DNA of 64,000 bases, taken from NCBI GenBank assembly GCA_951230915.1, contig OX579641.1, positions 4,836,001-4,900,000 on the forward strand. The letters run 5' to 3'. A program made the translations under genes and the position numbers. The notes under the pieces are model-generated. The model saw only the letters and a list, made by a program, of their open reading frames with translations. It was not told where the DNA came from and searched no databases. Every line of letters begins with the position of its first letter. Within the stretch, counting starts at the first letter, position 1. The DNA comes from Antitrichia curtipendula (Eukaryota > Streptophyta > Bryopsida > Hypnales > Leucodontaceae). Below, piece after piece: positions 37,832-48,776 of this stretch.

Positions 37832-37837
37832 TTTATA
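37832..37837 (-). promoter_or_regulatory. Candidate TATA box of the polyphenol oxidase gene
   Basis: TATAAA on the minus strand within GCTATAAACC, about 380 bases upstream of the first ATG at 37452. It implies a leader of roughly 350 bases. The region has gene-like base composition. A weaker TATATGG lies near 37748. Confidence 0.45.
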
Positions 37838-37838
37838 G

Positions 37839-39306
37839 CGCTCAACCGACCTGCGCTTCACGCTAGACAATTATTGAGAACCTAGCTAGTCACCAATTGC
37901 AAAGAAACCATTTTCTAGTCAAAGGGGAAGAAACCAGAAAGTTAAGAAACACTAGCTTACTCACTGCGAGGCAGTTGTTCACGTGCTGGTGGGCGGACCC
38001 CAGCTGAATGAATCACCGGCTCCACGGAAATCCTCTGCTTCTTGACCATTGACCCAGATCCCAAGGCAACCCGGCGCTAGAACAATGAAAGAGGCGGATT
38101 ACCAAGTGGTTTAAATATTTCACATGGCCGCAGAGCAGATCGACGATTTGTGGATAATTGTAGGAGACCGAGTAGCTGAGCATCTGGATGTGACTGTATG
38201 CTATGTACAGTCGTCTTCATTCGTAGTGAATTCGCAGGACAGGCTGGAAACTTTCGGGGGAGACGTGGATCCTCCATGACGGAGGGTGGAATCCGGAACA
38301 CTCGTGTTGTATTAGAATAATCGACGTTGCAGAAGTTTTCAATAAAAAAGAAAAGGACGGTGATATTCACAGACGAAGTCATAGAAGCATTCTTCTCGTT
38401 CGCCGCTTTACCAGTTCGATCGATCCGTCGTTCATAGTCGAATTATGGATGCTGAATTAGCCAATGCATGAAAGATAATGATGGATACCCAAAAGATTAA
38501 AGTGCTAATCGTCAAGACTCAGTAGACAATTTATGCAGCCCAATTGAAGTTAAGTTTTTTTGAGAAAGCAGGGCCGGGATCGCATTATTGGACCGATTAC
38601 TGTTGATTTTTGACTTCGCTCCGTGTCGTCTAGGATACTCGACCCTGAATTGCAATCTCTGCAAGTCTGCAGTCGTCTCTAGCAATTCGCTCCTGTTGCA
38701 TACTTGTCATAAAACAGTTTAAAATTGTATAAATCTGTTCCAAACTGTTCCAAGCTGTTTAAATCTGTTTAAAACTGTGTAAGAAATTATGTTGTTGACC
38801 TATTTGATGATCATGTTTGAGTCAGAGCGCCAGAACGATGAGCGTAACGTCAGGCTTGCTAGTTTACCGATCATATCCGATTTGCTATGTGCATGAGTGA
38901 CCCACTGACCCCGCGGGTGAGGGGCGCCGGTGGTATATTAAAAAAAATTCAATGGACAAATCGAAATGAATTCAACTGCCAGGCTAGGCTGGGGTTATAC
39001 TTTTAAAAAAAGAATTGACAGTAGGTTTGCAAGAGACTCTGTCCCGTGGAAGAATGGCACCTACCGCTCTTGTCTCGCATCCTTCAATTGTGGAAGATGC
39101 CAGAGTCTACTATTCGTTAAAATCTATGGGATCAGAACTGAAAAAACTCTGGTTTCACCTGTCGATTTACTGTTAGGAATGGTTGGAACTTGGAACGATT
39201 GCTGTATTGATAACCTAACTTATGTTTCTGACCGTTTAGATGGTGAAGCGGCTTGGCATCGACAGTAGGTACATTTAACGTACTTCCATGTGAGCATGTT
39301 CGAGGG
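37839..39306. other. Upstream region of the polyphenol oxidase gene
   Basis: No second gene recognised. Composition is near 45 percent GC and several short frames compete on both strands. It includes a small minisatellite at 38708-38785, listed separately. Confidence 0.4.
38708..38785. repeat. Minisatellite of CTGTTTAAA-like units
   Basis: About seven short units resembling CTGTTYAAA with variable spacing of around ten bases: AACTGTTCCAAGCTGTTTAA and neighbours. Non-coding. Confidence 0.7.
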
Positions 39307-39390
39307 AGCAAGCTAATGAGAAAGCAAGCTAATGCAAGCTAATGCCGAGAAAGCAAGCTAATGCAAGCTAATGCTGAGAAAGCAAGCTAA
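39307..39390. repeat. Tandem repeat of GCAAGCTAAT units
   Basis: About three copies of a 28-base unit built from GAGAAAGCAAGCTAATGCAA and a second AGCTAATGC. It abuts the left target duplication of the Harbinger-type MITE at 39391. Confidence 0.8.
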
Positions 39391-39757
39391 GAGCATGCCC
39401 ACCCGTCTTGTAAAACGGATGACTTGTTGCCACCAGCTTGCAAAAGTGCCCCACCCGTCTTGCATAATGGATGAACTTGTTAAGAGGCCAAGCCAAAAGT
39501 TGCCCATGACTTGCAAAAACGGGCTCTTTTGCAAGCCAAGGGGTGGCTTGCAAACCGGCTTGCAAACCACATGAGACAAACACTTTTTGCACTTTCCCAA
39601 CAAACAAGGACTTGATCCATGAATGTGGACGTAGCCGATTGGGTGGCGATGGCCTCTTAAGAGGCTATGGGTGGGGCGACCCATCATCCCTGGCTTGCAA
39701 ATTGGATTGACTAGCTGGCAAATTGGCTGGCATTTTGCCAGACGCGTGGGGATGCTC
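39391..39757. mobile_element. PIF/Harbinger (Tourist-like) MITE, TAA target duplications
   Basis: Starts GAGCATGCCCACCCGTC and ends with the inverse GACGCGTGGGGATGCTC. TAA lies on both sides (39388-39390 and 39758-39760), the 3-bp duplication typical of Harbinger elements, and GAGCATC termini are common in plant members. The inside is rich in CTTGCAAA repeats and encodes nothing. The minus-strand frame across it is incidental. Confidence 0.8.
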
Positions 39758-41704
39758 TAATGCTGCTACCTTTGTTTCTAAAAAAGGAAACATGGGTCTT
39801 TTTTCAGAAACGAAGGGCTTACACTTGTAGGAATCCTTAAACAGCCTTAGATAAGATAGTGTGTAATATATATGTTTATTTCTACTTCTATTTCTACGTC
39901 TATTTCTACTTTTTACGTTTTATTTTTACCAGAATTTCTTTTGCGCTTATTTTTTTGTTTACTTCTTTGTGATGGCAAATGATCTCTGGGATCGCCAAGG
40001 GCACGCTTGATACTTTTGTAAAGACCTCGGGGCTAGGAGGGGGTGAATTTCTACACCATCGTGACAGAATAATAGTTGTGGGAAATTAGCAATGACATAT
40101 GGTACACTAGACTAATTATGAAATTTAGCATTTGCAACAATAATTACGATCCTAACACTGACATTACCAACATTACCCTACTGTGTTTAACAGATATTTT
40201 GTTAAAATGGCGGTATTCCATAAACTTGGCAATTTTGGGGTTTAGATTGTACAGTACGAAATGTATACCGCTCCTACATTTATACCAGTCCTATAAACTG
40301 AATGGAGAAATGGCCTTTGAATACCGCCATTTTAACGAAATATTTGTTGTTTTCCCAGCGGGAGAAACCGCGTTCCCCAAGTTCCCCAAGCTCCCAATTT
40401 CTTCCCCTCCGAGGCACCGCTCCCCCTCGAAACGGATACCTCGAAACGTCCCCCCAACAGGCCAAAGTCGTCCGGAGCCTGGCTGGAGGAGGGACGGTGC
40501 CGTACCGGATACCCGTCCTCTGCAACCTTATTCTACGCTCCTGCAAGGCACCAACTGGTACGCAATAACGCATCATCTATCTGTCTGTTTCCAGTCCCTT
40601 ACGGTGCACTGGCTAGATCCATACCTTACGGCTCCAATTTCAAAAACACAGCTCCTGAACCTCACATTGTCTCGAACCCCGACACGTTCAATCTTTTATC
40701 TTTTCATCGCAAAGGCAGGAACGAACTGATTTCTAACCAATTTATTATGCTTCCACTAGCTACCTATCATCGGATCCATCAAATTCCATCAAACTGATGC
40801 TAAGCTTAACACATGCAGCAGGGTAGTCTACAGCACCCCAGTCATGCCAAAACTGATCTCGGACATTCGACAGTACTTTTCATCGATCTCTGCACTGTAA
40901 CTTAACTTGCCGGTATAACACTACAACTGTGAACGGAATCCCAATCACTTTTGGGGATCTCATTACTAAAGTTTAGGAGACTGAGGAGGCCCACAACTGT
41001 AGACCTGTAGACTTGGATTACTGTTACAGTAGTAATGAATGACAGAACCCATGGACGGATGTGGTTGACGTAACAGTACTGAACTACTTACTGCCTGTTA
41101 GCCTGCAAAGTGGAGAACAGGCGTCAGCAGTGTGGCAGAATTTCTTCCAGAGGATTGTAACTAGCTCTGTCACCTTGACTTCCGGAAACTGACACTCCGC
41201 TCTTGTACGGCCTGTAGCTTTTTTCCTACGTCATAGTCGTTCGCCAATACCGGTATAAGTCTACAGGGGGTCCCTGTACGTTGACTTGTGGACCGGAGGT
41301 TGACGCCGTGGAAGGATTTTGTCAATGGGTGACGCTAAAGGTGTTTGATTATATTTAGTGGATTTGTTAAATTTGCATTGCTGATTTCCTTGCAATATGG
41401 CGACCATGCTGCCGTGGGGACTGGGGAGTTTCACTCCACGTGGGGGGAGGAAGAGTCGACATGACGGGGTGCAGGTGGCGACGTCGAGCCGTCGGATGGT
41501 GTCGTCACTGTCTATTCACTCTTTATTCACTCTTGAAGTCCTTCAACTTATTGGGTGTGTCCTGTGGATCCAACAGTCCAAATCCTACCTACAATCGCAT
41601 TCGCAATTAGGGTTCGGTTGGAGTGGGGATGTGGGGTCTGCAGTTCGAACCGATTCAATTGTTTAAAAAAAAGAAAAAAAAGAAAATTCGATTTTTTCAA
41701 TAAA
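39758..41704. other. GC-richer stretch, no recognised gene
   Basis: Apart from the small MITE at 40194-40343 I recognise nothing. Frames up to 217 codons (40076-40729 plus) lack any familiar domain and overlap the MITE, so they are probably chance frames. Confidence 0.4.
40194..40343. mobile_element. Small MITE with TTTTGTTAAAATGGCGG termini (150 bp)
   Basis: Left terminus ATATTTTGTTAAAATGGCGG; the right terminus is its inverse complement with one mismatch (CCGCCATTTTAACGAAATAT). The inverted repeat is about 25 bp and shares the core TTCGTTAAAATGGC with the element at 31493-31813. Non-coding. Confidence 0.7.
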
Positions 41705-42673
41705 TTAACTCCTCAAGGACCAAAGTGCGTTTGTTGGCAACATAACAATTTTGGGCAGCTCATTACGAATGGAGTTTTTGATTTTTTTTTCTTTGAAATT
41801 TTCAACACAACATGTGCCCAAGGAGTAGCTTCAAAGCCCAACAATTTTTATAACTTTTGACTACATTGTCAAAACGTTATTGTATGATATGTAGGTTTTA
41901 GTGCACAACAAGCAACCTGGGCAACAAAAAAAAATTCTTTCAAAATCACTTACCTGAAAGAAAAATAAATTGAAATAGGTTTTCTAGATTTATATATAGA
42001 TGGAAAGCTTTGAATCATTCCATTTTGATTAATGAGATGAAAGTTATGAGGAGTTTTTAATTGTGGGTAGTTTACATATAGTAATGAAATCTCTACTCTA
42101 AAATAAACTTTGAAGTCCTTTATTTAATCCAATTTTTAATATTTTTGAAAAATAAATAAAAACATTAGGTGTAGATTTTTTATTACAACATTACAACCAT
42201 TTGGATTCATTGTCATTTTTCAGTTCCATAAATAAATTCTTAACCATTTAGTATTTTAATCATTCTCTATTTCTTTCTACTTATCATTTTTTCCTATATG
42301 TTGTACAATTCCGAATGATCTAAAAAATTTCAAGCATGCAGCCAACTTGTTTTGAAGAATGAATCCAAAGAGTTACAATCATTTTGTAAATATTTTCATA
42401 ATGATCTGACCTTGTGTAGTGTAGTTGCTTGATTTTTTGCAGGGGCAAAAAAATGATTTTTGCCACTTGAAATGCTAATATATTGCAATCTACATCTTGC
42501 AAATTTTTGAATTTTTTTCCAAGTCTTCTCAAACCAATGTACTACAAGATCCTTTGGTTATATGTGCCTAAAAGTGTTTTTTTCTTAAGTTTTGATATTT
42601 GTATTAGAAATGGCAATTCCGGAGCATTTTTGCCATTTTGATGAAAACATATTCAAAAACCTTTAGGGGCTAA
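41705..42673 (+). mobile_element. TTAA piggyBac-like MITE, copy J, older (about 969 bp)
   Basis: Starts TTAACTCCTCAAGGACC and ends CCTTTAGGGGCTAA, so both termini carry substitutions and the right TTAA reads CTAA. The interior aligns throughout with copies A and G (ACATGTGCCCAAGGAGTAGC, AAAGTTATGAGG, ACAAGATCCTTTGG) but is more diverged, indicating an older insertion. Confidence 0.7.
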
Positions 42674-42949
42674 CATTGTTGTTTATCTAGGACAGAGCTT
42701 CATGGTTACACTATTCTTGTTAGTTTGGTTGTCACATACTAATTTCTCAACTTTTTACACTAACTTTTAGTTTTAGTTTTTGGGGTTGACACAAATGAAT
42801 ATAACAATATGGACTTTGGAGCGCTTAAAAGTTAAAACCAATCCTTCTACAATTAAGCAAATTTGTTATGTCCAATTTTTATTTTTATTTTATTTAAATA
42901 ATAAAAATATGTTCATTACTTTCATGGAAATGTTTTCTCTTTCATTTAG

Positions 42950-44322
42950 CCCATAAAGTACAATAAGCTCCTATGGAATTTTTTTTGAAGGCTTAGGTAG
43001 GTTTATGCGAAGTCGTTTTTGAACAGATGAAAGTAACATTTTTACATAAGATGAACGCTTGTATTAGCTTTTTGAAAATATAATTTTTTTTCCAATTGGA
43101 TGTCTAAATCATGGATCAAAAGTTTAGGGGTACATAGGCAACTTGGGCAGTATGCTAATAGGAAGTAAGCTGCAAGCTATGAATTTAAACATAATCTATG
43201 ATTCTATGGAGCTGAATGGTCTGAAAGTTTTTTAGACATTCACACATTAATATTGGAAATAATGTGTGGTTGAAATTTTTTTTTTTTTAAATTCCAAATT
43301 TCAGTGAAAGCACTAAAATATGTTAGTTTGGGGAACAATTTTAGAACTATGAGGACAAATTCTAGTGCAAAATCACAAGTTTCTATTTCTTGTTAATTTT
43401 TTTTTCTTATACCTTGATTAACCATTTTTAAAGCAAGGTTTAAACAAACCTAAAGGTTCAAGCAAGTAGTCAAGTACCTATGATCTTAATTTTGGCAAGA
43501 TTTTTTGAATTTTTTTTCAAGATACAAAAATTGATTAGTTTTTAGAAGTATGATTTTAATTTCAATCGATTCCCAGTAGAAAAAGTTATGTTACTATGAC
43601 TAGGCAAAGATAGGCAATAAATAATTTTGAGATAATTTATTTTAATTTATTTTTCTATTTTCCATTTTAGTCTATATTAAAAGATTTGATTCATTCTCGG
43701 ATTCATTCCATTTGGATAAGTGATGTGAAAGTTATGAAGCTTCTTGTTTTATAGGAAATCTTAGCAAATTTAAAAAAAAATAATGTAATGAATATATTTT
43801 TGAACTCAACTTCAACAATTTTTTATTACAAATAAGTTGCACATAGTTCAATTTGTTTTTTAGAACAATGTCACTATTGGAATTAGTGTGTTTCAATTCC
43901 ATCTTAGAGCTATCAACAATTTAGTTTTTCCTTTAGTCTTGCATCTACTTCGGCTTAACAAGAATGAAAATCACAAGATTTTTCTTTGAGTTTTTCTTCC
44001 TTGATCTTTCAATTTAGTTTTTCAACAACAAAATATTCACATTCACTATGAAGAGTACAAATTTTTTAAGTTAAATGGATTGAAAGCATTATAATCTAGG
44101 TGCAAAAAAATTCATTTTCTTCACTTTAAATGCTTATATTTTGTGGTCAATATAGTTAAAGCTTATGAAATTTCTTTCAAAGTCTAGACATTTTCATACA
44201 AGTCTAATGCAAGATTCTACAATTGAATATGCAAAAAAAAGTTTAAATTTTATGCTATTTGCATTAAAAGTGGCAATTAGAGTGTTTTTGGATGAAAAAT
44301 GACTTGAGACTTTAGAGATTAA
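42950..44322 (+). mobile_element. Decayed TTAA-family sequence, possibly two nested copies
   Basis: The right end, GACTTTAGAGATTAA, and internal phrases (GATGTGAAAGTTATGAAGC, TGGAATTAGTGTGTTTCAATT, GCAAGATTCTACAATT) match the family, but the left end is only approximate near TTTAGCCCATAAAG at 42946. The block AATATAATTTTTTTTCCAATTGG occurs twice-like, near 43.08 and 43.55 kb, which suggests two overlapping old copies. Boundaries are uncertain. Confidence 0.45.
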
Positions 44323-44491
44323 GAGAAGGAAAAATTCGTATTGACTATTGGGATTTTGATTCTTCCAAAAAATGATTTTTTTGAAACGATTGAAATCATG
44401 CTCATGTAGTTGCTTTTATTTTAACATCATGTTAGTGCAAGTTGATTTTGAGTATGTAAGATTGTAAGACACCTTCATTATCTTTGAAAAT
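44323..44491. other. Short AT-rich spacer
   Basis: Nothing recognised between the decayed TTAA element and the CACTA-type terminus. Confidence 0.5.
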
Positions 44492-44750
44492 CACTATTAG
44501 AAAAGATGTCAAAATCAACAAAAAATCAACAAATTTCTCTTGAAGTAAGTAGTGTATCAATTTTTTTTATCGTTTTTTTGTTGATTTAGCACAAGTTAAC
44601 AAAATTGTGATAGAATTTTTGTTCATTTAATTAGTACAAAGTCCAAGGCAACAAAAAAATCAACAATTTTTTGCATTTTGACTTACAAAAGTTTCAAATA
44701 AATTTTTATTATTTAAACAATGCTTAAATCACTACGATTGGAATTTTATG

Positions 44751-46620
44751 TACAATATCCAGCAAGTCTCATTTGTCCACCCCTGCTGCAGCTGAAATTC
44801 AGCAATGAATTTGTAACTTGGAAACATCACCAAAGGCTCAAAAATCCATGGCATTGCATTGCAAACCGTAAATTGGGTTTGGAAGATAATGAAGTCTAGT
44901 TTCATGGCATATTCTTTTATTACATTGAAATAGTCAAAAAATATAGCAATAAATCATTTTGTGGTGCACTATCTACCATCTAGTATTACTGCCCCCCCGT
45001 ATTAATTACGGCCTTCATCCGGTGAGGCATACTAGCAAGGAAAATTTCAAGAGTCTCCTTGGATATAGTTTCCTATGCCTGCTGAATGCTTTTGATCAAT
45101 TCATCTTTGTTGTTTGGCATGGTCTCCTTTTGTACAAAGTCTTAAAGAATCATCTACACATTCTCTATGGGATTCAAGTCCGATGTGTTTGCAGGCCATG
45201 TAATCTTCTTGATCTTACAAGCTTCTTGCCATTGTTTGGGTAAGTTACTATGATGCACCGGGGCGCCATCCTTCATGAGGAAAAGGTTTTGAGGATCACC
45301 ATGCATATAGAAAAAGCCACTTAATCAACCCTCGTACACAACGTCAACAAAATCAACACTCGTCCGCTTATCGGATGGCCTAATAACAATTGAGTACTTC
45401 TCATAACCAGTAAAAGCACCCCAAATTATGACAGATGTGCGTCCGGATTTGAAAATGGGTGTTAAACAATCCCATGAATAACGTTCATATAGTCATCACC
45501 AAACCTTCACTTGCCGGGCATTTTTGCCTAATATCTCAAATGAAGCCTCATATGTCCATATCACATTCATCCAATTTGATATTTTTTAAAACTGATATTT
45601 TTTGGCAAATGCCAATCTATTAGCCTTGTGCTTGTCATTAAGAAATGGCTTCTTTGCTACAATATGGTTACGAAATCCAATATGTTTAATCTCCTTCTTT
45701 AGTGTATGCTCACAAATTTTCTCAGTCATCTTTCTTATAATGGAATTATGGAAACAAGTGGAATGTGTCTATTCTGTGTAAGAATGTGTCCCAATTTCCT
45801 TCTACCTTGATAAGTTAATTTACAACATCGACATACAACCTTACAAGTGACCACTGTTCCATAATTTTAAATTTCTTCAAAACATATTCAACAATGGAAC
45901 GTAGTATGCCTAACTTTGTTGCAATGCTACGTTGTGATTTTTCTGAATGACTCATGCCGACTATGACACCTTTTTTCTTTTGTGCTCAAACGACGACCTA
46001 CCATTTTTGCACAATCTTAAACACAAGAAAACACTTCTAAAAATGCAAATGAACCTAATCAAATCAAGAATATTATACAACCTGCAAAGAACATTATATC
46101 ACAATATTATCAAGACAAGTATTGTATAACATGATCTGTTTGCCAAAAAATAGGCTGATAGATTGCCAAATCATCTTCAATTTTTGCATTTCGAATTCTA
46201 GCCATCAATCACAACAAGTATGTATACAGGGACTGAAATTGGCCTAATCCTGAAACATTCAAGAATGAACTGATTAGTATTGATTGAATGAAGACACAAA
46301 CTTCATTTGTATAAAGTTTCAATTGAAAATGAGCAAATGCATGAATTCCACATGTATTGATGTTTCTAGAAGTTGTGCATATGAGTTGCCACCGTAGTAA
46401 CACTTGTTTGTTAATTTTGATTTTTTATGAAATTTTTTCACGTATCTCACTAATTGCTCAATGACACATGTTGTAAGACTACTAATCCTACCTAATGTTA
46501 CTAATTAGAGCTCCTGAGTTGAAGAAGTGGAGAATTGGGAGTGTTTTGAAGTAGCCTGAGTGCCACTTTAGAGAAGCCAATTTTGGTGTGGTGGATGAAT
46601 GAGACTTGCCAAATACTGTA
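44751..46620 (-). mobile_element. Tc1/mariner element (Tc1-like, DD34E), about 1.87 kb
   Basis: Termini are TACAATATCCAGCAAGTCTC on the left and, inverted, TACAGTATTTGGCAAGTCTC on the right. They extend for about 31 bp (ATTYRTCCACC), and TA at both edges is the expected target duplication. The single transposase relic on the minus strand occupies most of the interior. Inserted in the CACTA-type element at 44492-47359. Confidence 0.85.
44986..46004 (-). pseudogene. Tc1-like transposase relic, DD34E type
   Basis: Reading from ATG at 46004, the N-terminal helix-turn-helix segment (SEKSQRSIATKLGIL) is followed after frame changes by a catalytic domain in one frame from about 45780 to 44986. KDGAPVHHS and DLNPIEN carry the second Asp and the Glu with exactly 34 residues between them, so the type is DD34E. 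The first catalytic Asp, expected in VIWTDEAS, reads Tyr (WTYEAS). At least six in-frame stops occur, several at Trp-like positions (after NPIEN, and in IQQA before ETIS). One extra A in the AAAGAAAAAAGG run shifts the start region. Full-length at about 340 codons but clearly inactive. DD34E enzymes are typical of animals, fungi and oomycetes; plant mariner elements are usually DD39D. Confidence 0.9.
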
Positions 46621-47085
46621 CAATGGAATTTATTTATTTACTTAATAATTAATAATTTAGTAATTTTTTAAATCAGTAGAATAAAAAATTTGAAAAAAAT
46701 TTGAATTAAAAAAAATTTGAAAAATCATGCTAAATTTCATTTGCAAAAATCCTTTTCAGATTTTGAGCCTTCAATCAAAAGTTATGGACAAAATTTAAAG
46801 TGGGGTAGCAAAGAACATTTTCTTTGACATTTTTGAACATCCTCTTAGAATTTTGTTCATGAATTTTGTTTAGAGACTCAAAATACCAAACAAAATTTTA
46901 GAGATGAAAGTTGTCTTGGTTTTTCAACTTTTATAGTTCAAAATTTTGTGAAAAAAGTTATTTTACTATATCTAAATGCTGCCAAAGTCTATTGAGTCTA
47001 AATACTACCAAAGTCTATTGAGTTGAATGAACAAAAAAATTCAAATGGATAAGTAAAAAAAAACTTTTACATTGTACATGCAATT

Positions 47086-47165
47086 GCATGGTGGTTTGAT
47101 GGTTGGGGGCTTGGGCCTTTGACCACAAGGTCTTGGATTTGAACACCTTTTGAACCCGCCTACAT
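47086..47165 (+). mobile_element. tRNA-derived SINE-like sequence (possible)
   Basis: TGGTTTGATGG fits an RNA polymerase III A box and GGTCTTGGATTTGAACACC lies at B-box distance with a GGATTTGAAC core. The arrangement resembles the head of a plant SINE, but I see no clear tail or target duplication. It lies inside the CACTA-type element. A complete tRNA cannot be folded from it. Confidence 0.35.
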
Positions 47166-47359
47166 ATGTGGCAGGTTGCTTATGTGGCAATTTTTCTATG
47201 GCTAGATTTTAATGAATTGTTTTTTCATTTGACCAAATTAATAAAAATATCAATATTTTTTTGTTAAATATTGTTTAAATCAACATGACCTTTTGAAAAA
47301 CAATATCAAGATTTTCTTGTTGGATTCTTGTTGATTTGGTTGCATATTTTCTAGTAGTG

Positions 47360-48776
47360 AATTGACATGCAAATAACTAATGTAACTGCCTATCCAAAGA
47401 TCTTAATTCCCAAAGTTGAAAAATGCCTCCATTTTCCAAAGTTGAGTCAAAACTATACTAACCATATTAAGTAGGTCCCAAATTTTTTATTCTTGAGTTC
47501 TAACTTTAGATATTATAATCTCACAATCTACACAGTCAAATGGGATGAAATTTTTCTATACACTCCTAGAAAATTAAGTGCAAATTTGAACAATTAAAAT
47601 TTCGAAAAATATTTATATATTTTAACTATACTCAATACAATAGAAAATGGCAATTTTAGATACTTTTGTACAAAACACCTCCAATTCTTTGGAAATTAAA
47701 GTTGTATTAGGATCTTTAACCCTAAAACATGTAAGAGGAGGTTTTGAGTTAGGAATGCTAGTATGTGACCTTGTGAGCGTGAGCCTCTGAGCCTCTAAGC
47801 GCGTGAGCTTGTGAGCCACTATTTTCTTTTCAATTTAAGGGGTGTAATTTTATTGAAGATCTATGACCGTGGAATTAGATATAACGATTTACAGTCCGGA
47901 TGAACAACAAATGAATATGCCGCTACGCAATTTTATACCAAAAAATTGAACAAACAAATTTCTAAAAATTGAGATATAGTCAAAATAGATAGTATTTATA
48001 AGCAAACACGTAATGACAATAAGTGTAGTGATTTAGGGTGTGTCACTATGAAGCATATAAATGAAAAATTGCAATACACATAACACCATCATAGGGGTGA
48101 CATTTATAATGTCTAAAATAGAAAGAGCAACAAACATGGGCCGTAGAGGCTAAATATAAATCTTGTGACAACAAAAGTTGTAAAACATTACAAGCACTAA
48201 ATCATAAACAATTTTTTTGAATGAATAAGTGATAAATGTAGTCTTCATCACAAACCTTCATATAAATTTAAAGGATGAAAATAGTCCACCTATTTTATAT
48301 TATTTTATTTTTATAAATTAAAAAAAAAAAAAAAAAAAAATATTGAACATGGAATATTTAAAATAAACATAGTAGTCATATATTACACACCAAATAAATG
48401 TATTAATCCCAAGTGAGCTAAAATTAACGACCATTTTTTAAATCGATGTTCTTTTTTATGAATTTTCTTTTTTCAAATTTTCTTTTATTTCAAATAAAAA
48501 TAATTTCTAAAAAATAGAGTATATAATGATCCAATGGTAGTAGTTTCATTGAATTCTAAGTTAATCTCTGCTTTGTAGAATTTTATAAAGTTCAATGCTA
48601 GAGTAGGCTGAGTAGTAGAGTGTGATTTAAGAGTTAAGACTCATAATTTAGTATTCAATTTGGGCATAACCTTAAGTTCTAGGTCACTGAATATAATTGT
48701 TACCACATCATACATAGGCAAATTCAATTTGAGAAACAAGACAATAGAAATTAAATACCAAATCATGAAAACAAAC
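47360..48776. other. No intact gene; partial TTAA-family relic
   Basis: 47490-47699 contains decayed right-half TTAA-family sequence (CACAATCTACACAGTCAAAT, GAAATTTTT, then an eroded AATTAAAG end). 47765-47818 is a short run of GTGAGC-like repeats. 48319-48340 is a poly(A) tract. The rest is featureless and lies 3' of the methyltransferase-like pseudogene. Confidence 0.4.

Larger units (their letters stand above)
44492..47359. mobile_element. CACTA-type (En/Spm) non-autonomous element carrying a nested Tc1 element
   Basis: The left terminus is CACTATTAGAAAAGATG; the right terminus read inwards is CACTACTAGAAAATATG. A 3-bp AAT duplication lies on both sides (44489-44491 and 47360-47362). Both ends continue with subterminal AAATCAACAAAAA-like repeats, as CACTA elements have. 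Without the inserted Tc1 element (44751-46620) the element is about 1.0 kb and encodes no transposase, so it would have depended on enzyme supplied elsewhere. It also holds a SINE-like tract near 47.1 kb. Confidence 0.75.

Noticed and set aside
40076..40729. 217-codon plus-strand gene
   Set aside because: It runs through both termini of a small MITE, is low in recognisable content, and competes with frames on the other strand.
44959..45243. Plus-strand frame of 94 codons
   Set aside because: It is antisense to the Tc1 transposase relic, which reads clearly on the minus strand.
47086..47165. A tRNA gene
   Set aside because: A-box and B-box-like strings exist but no acceptor stem or cloverleaf can be formed. 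It is better described as a possible SINE head.
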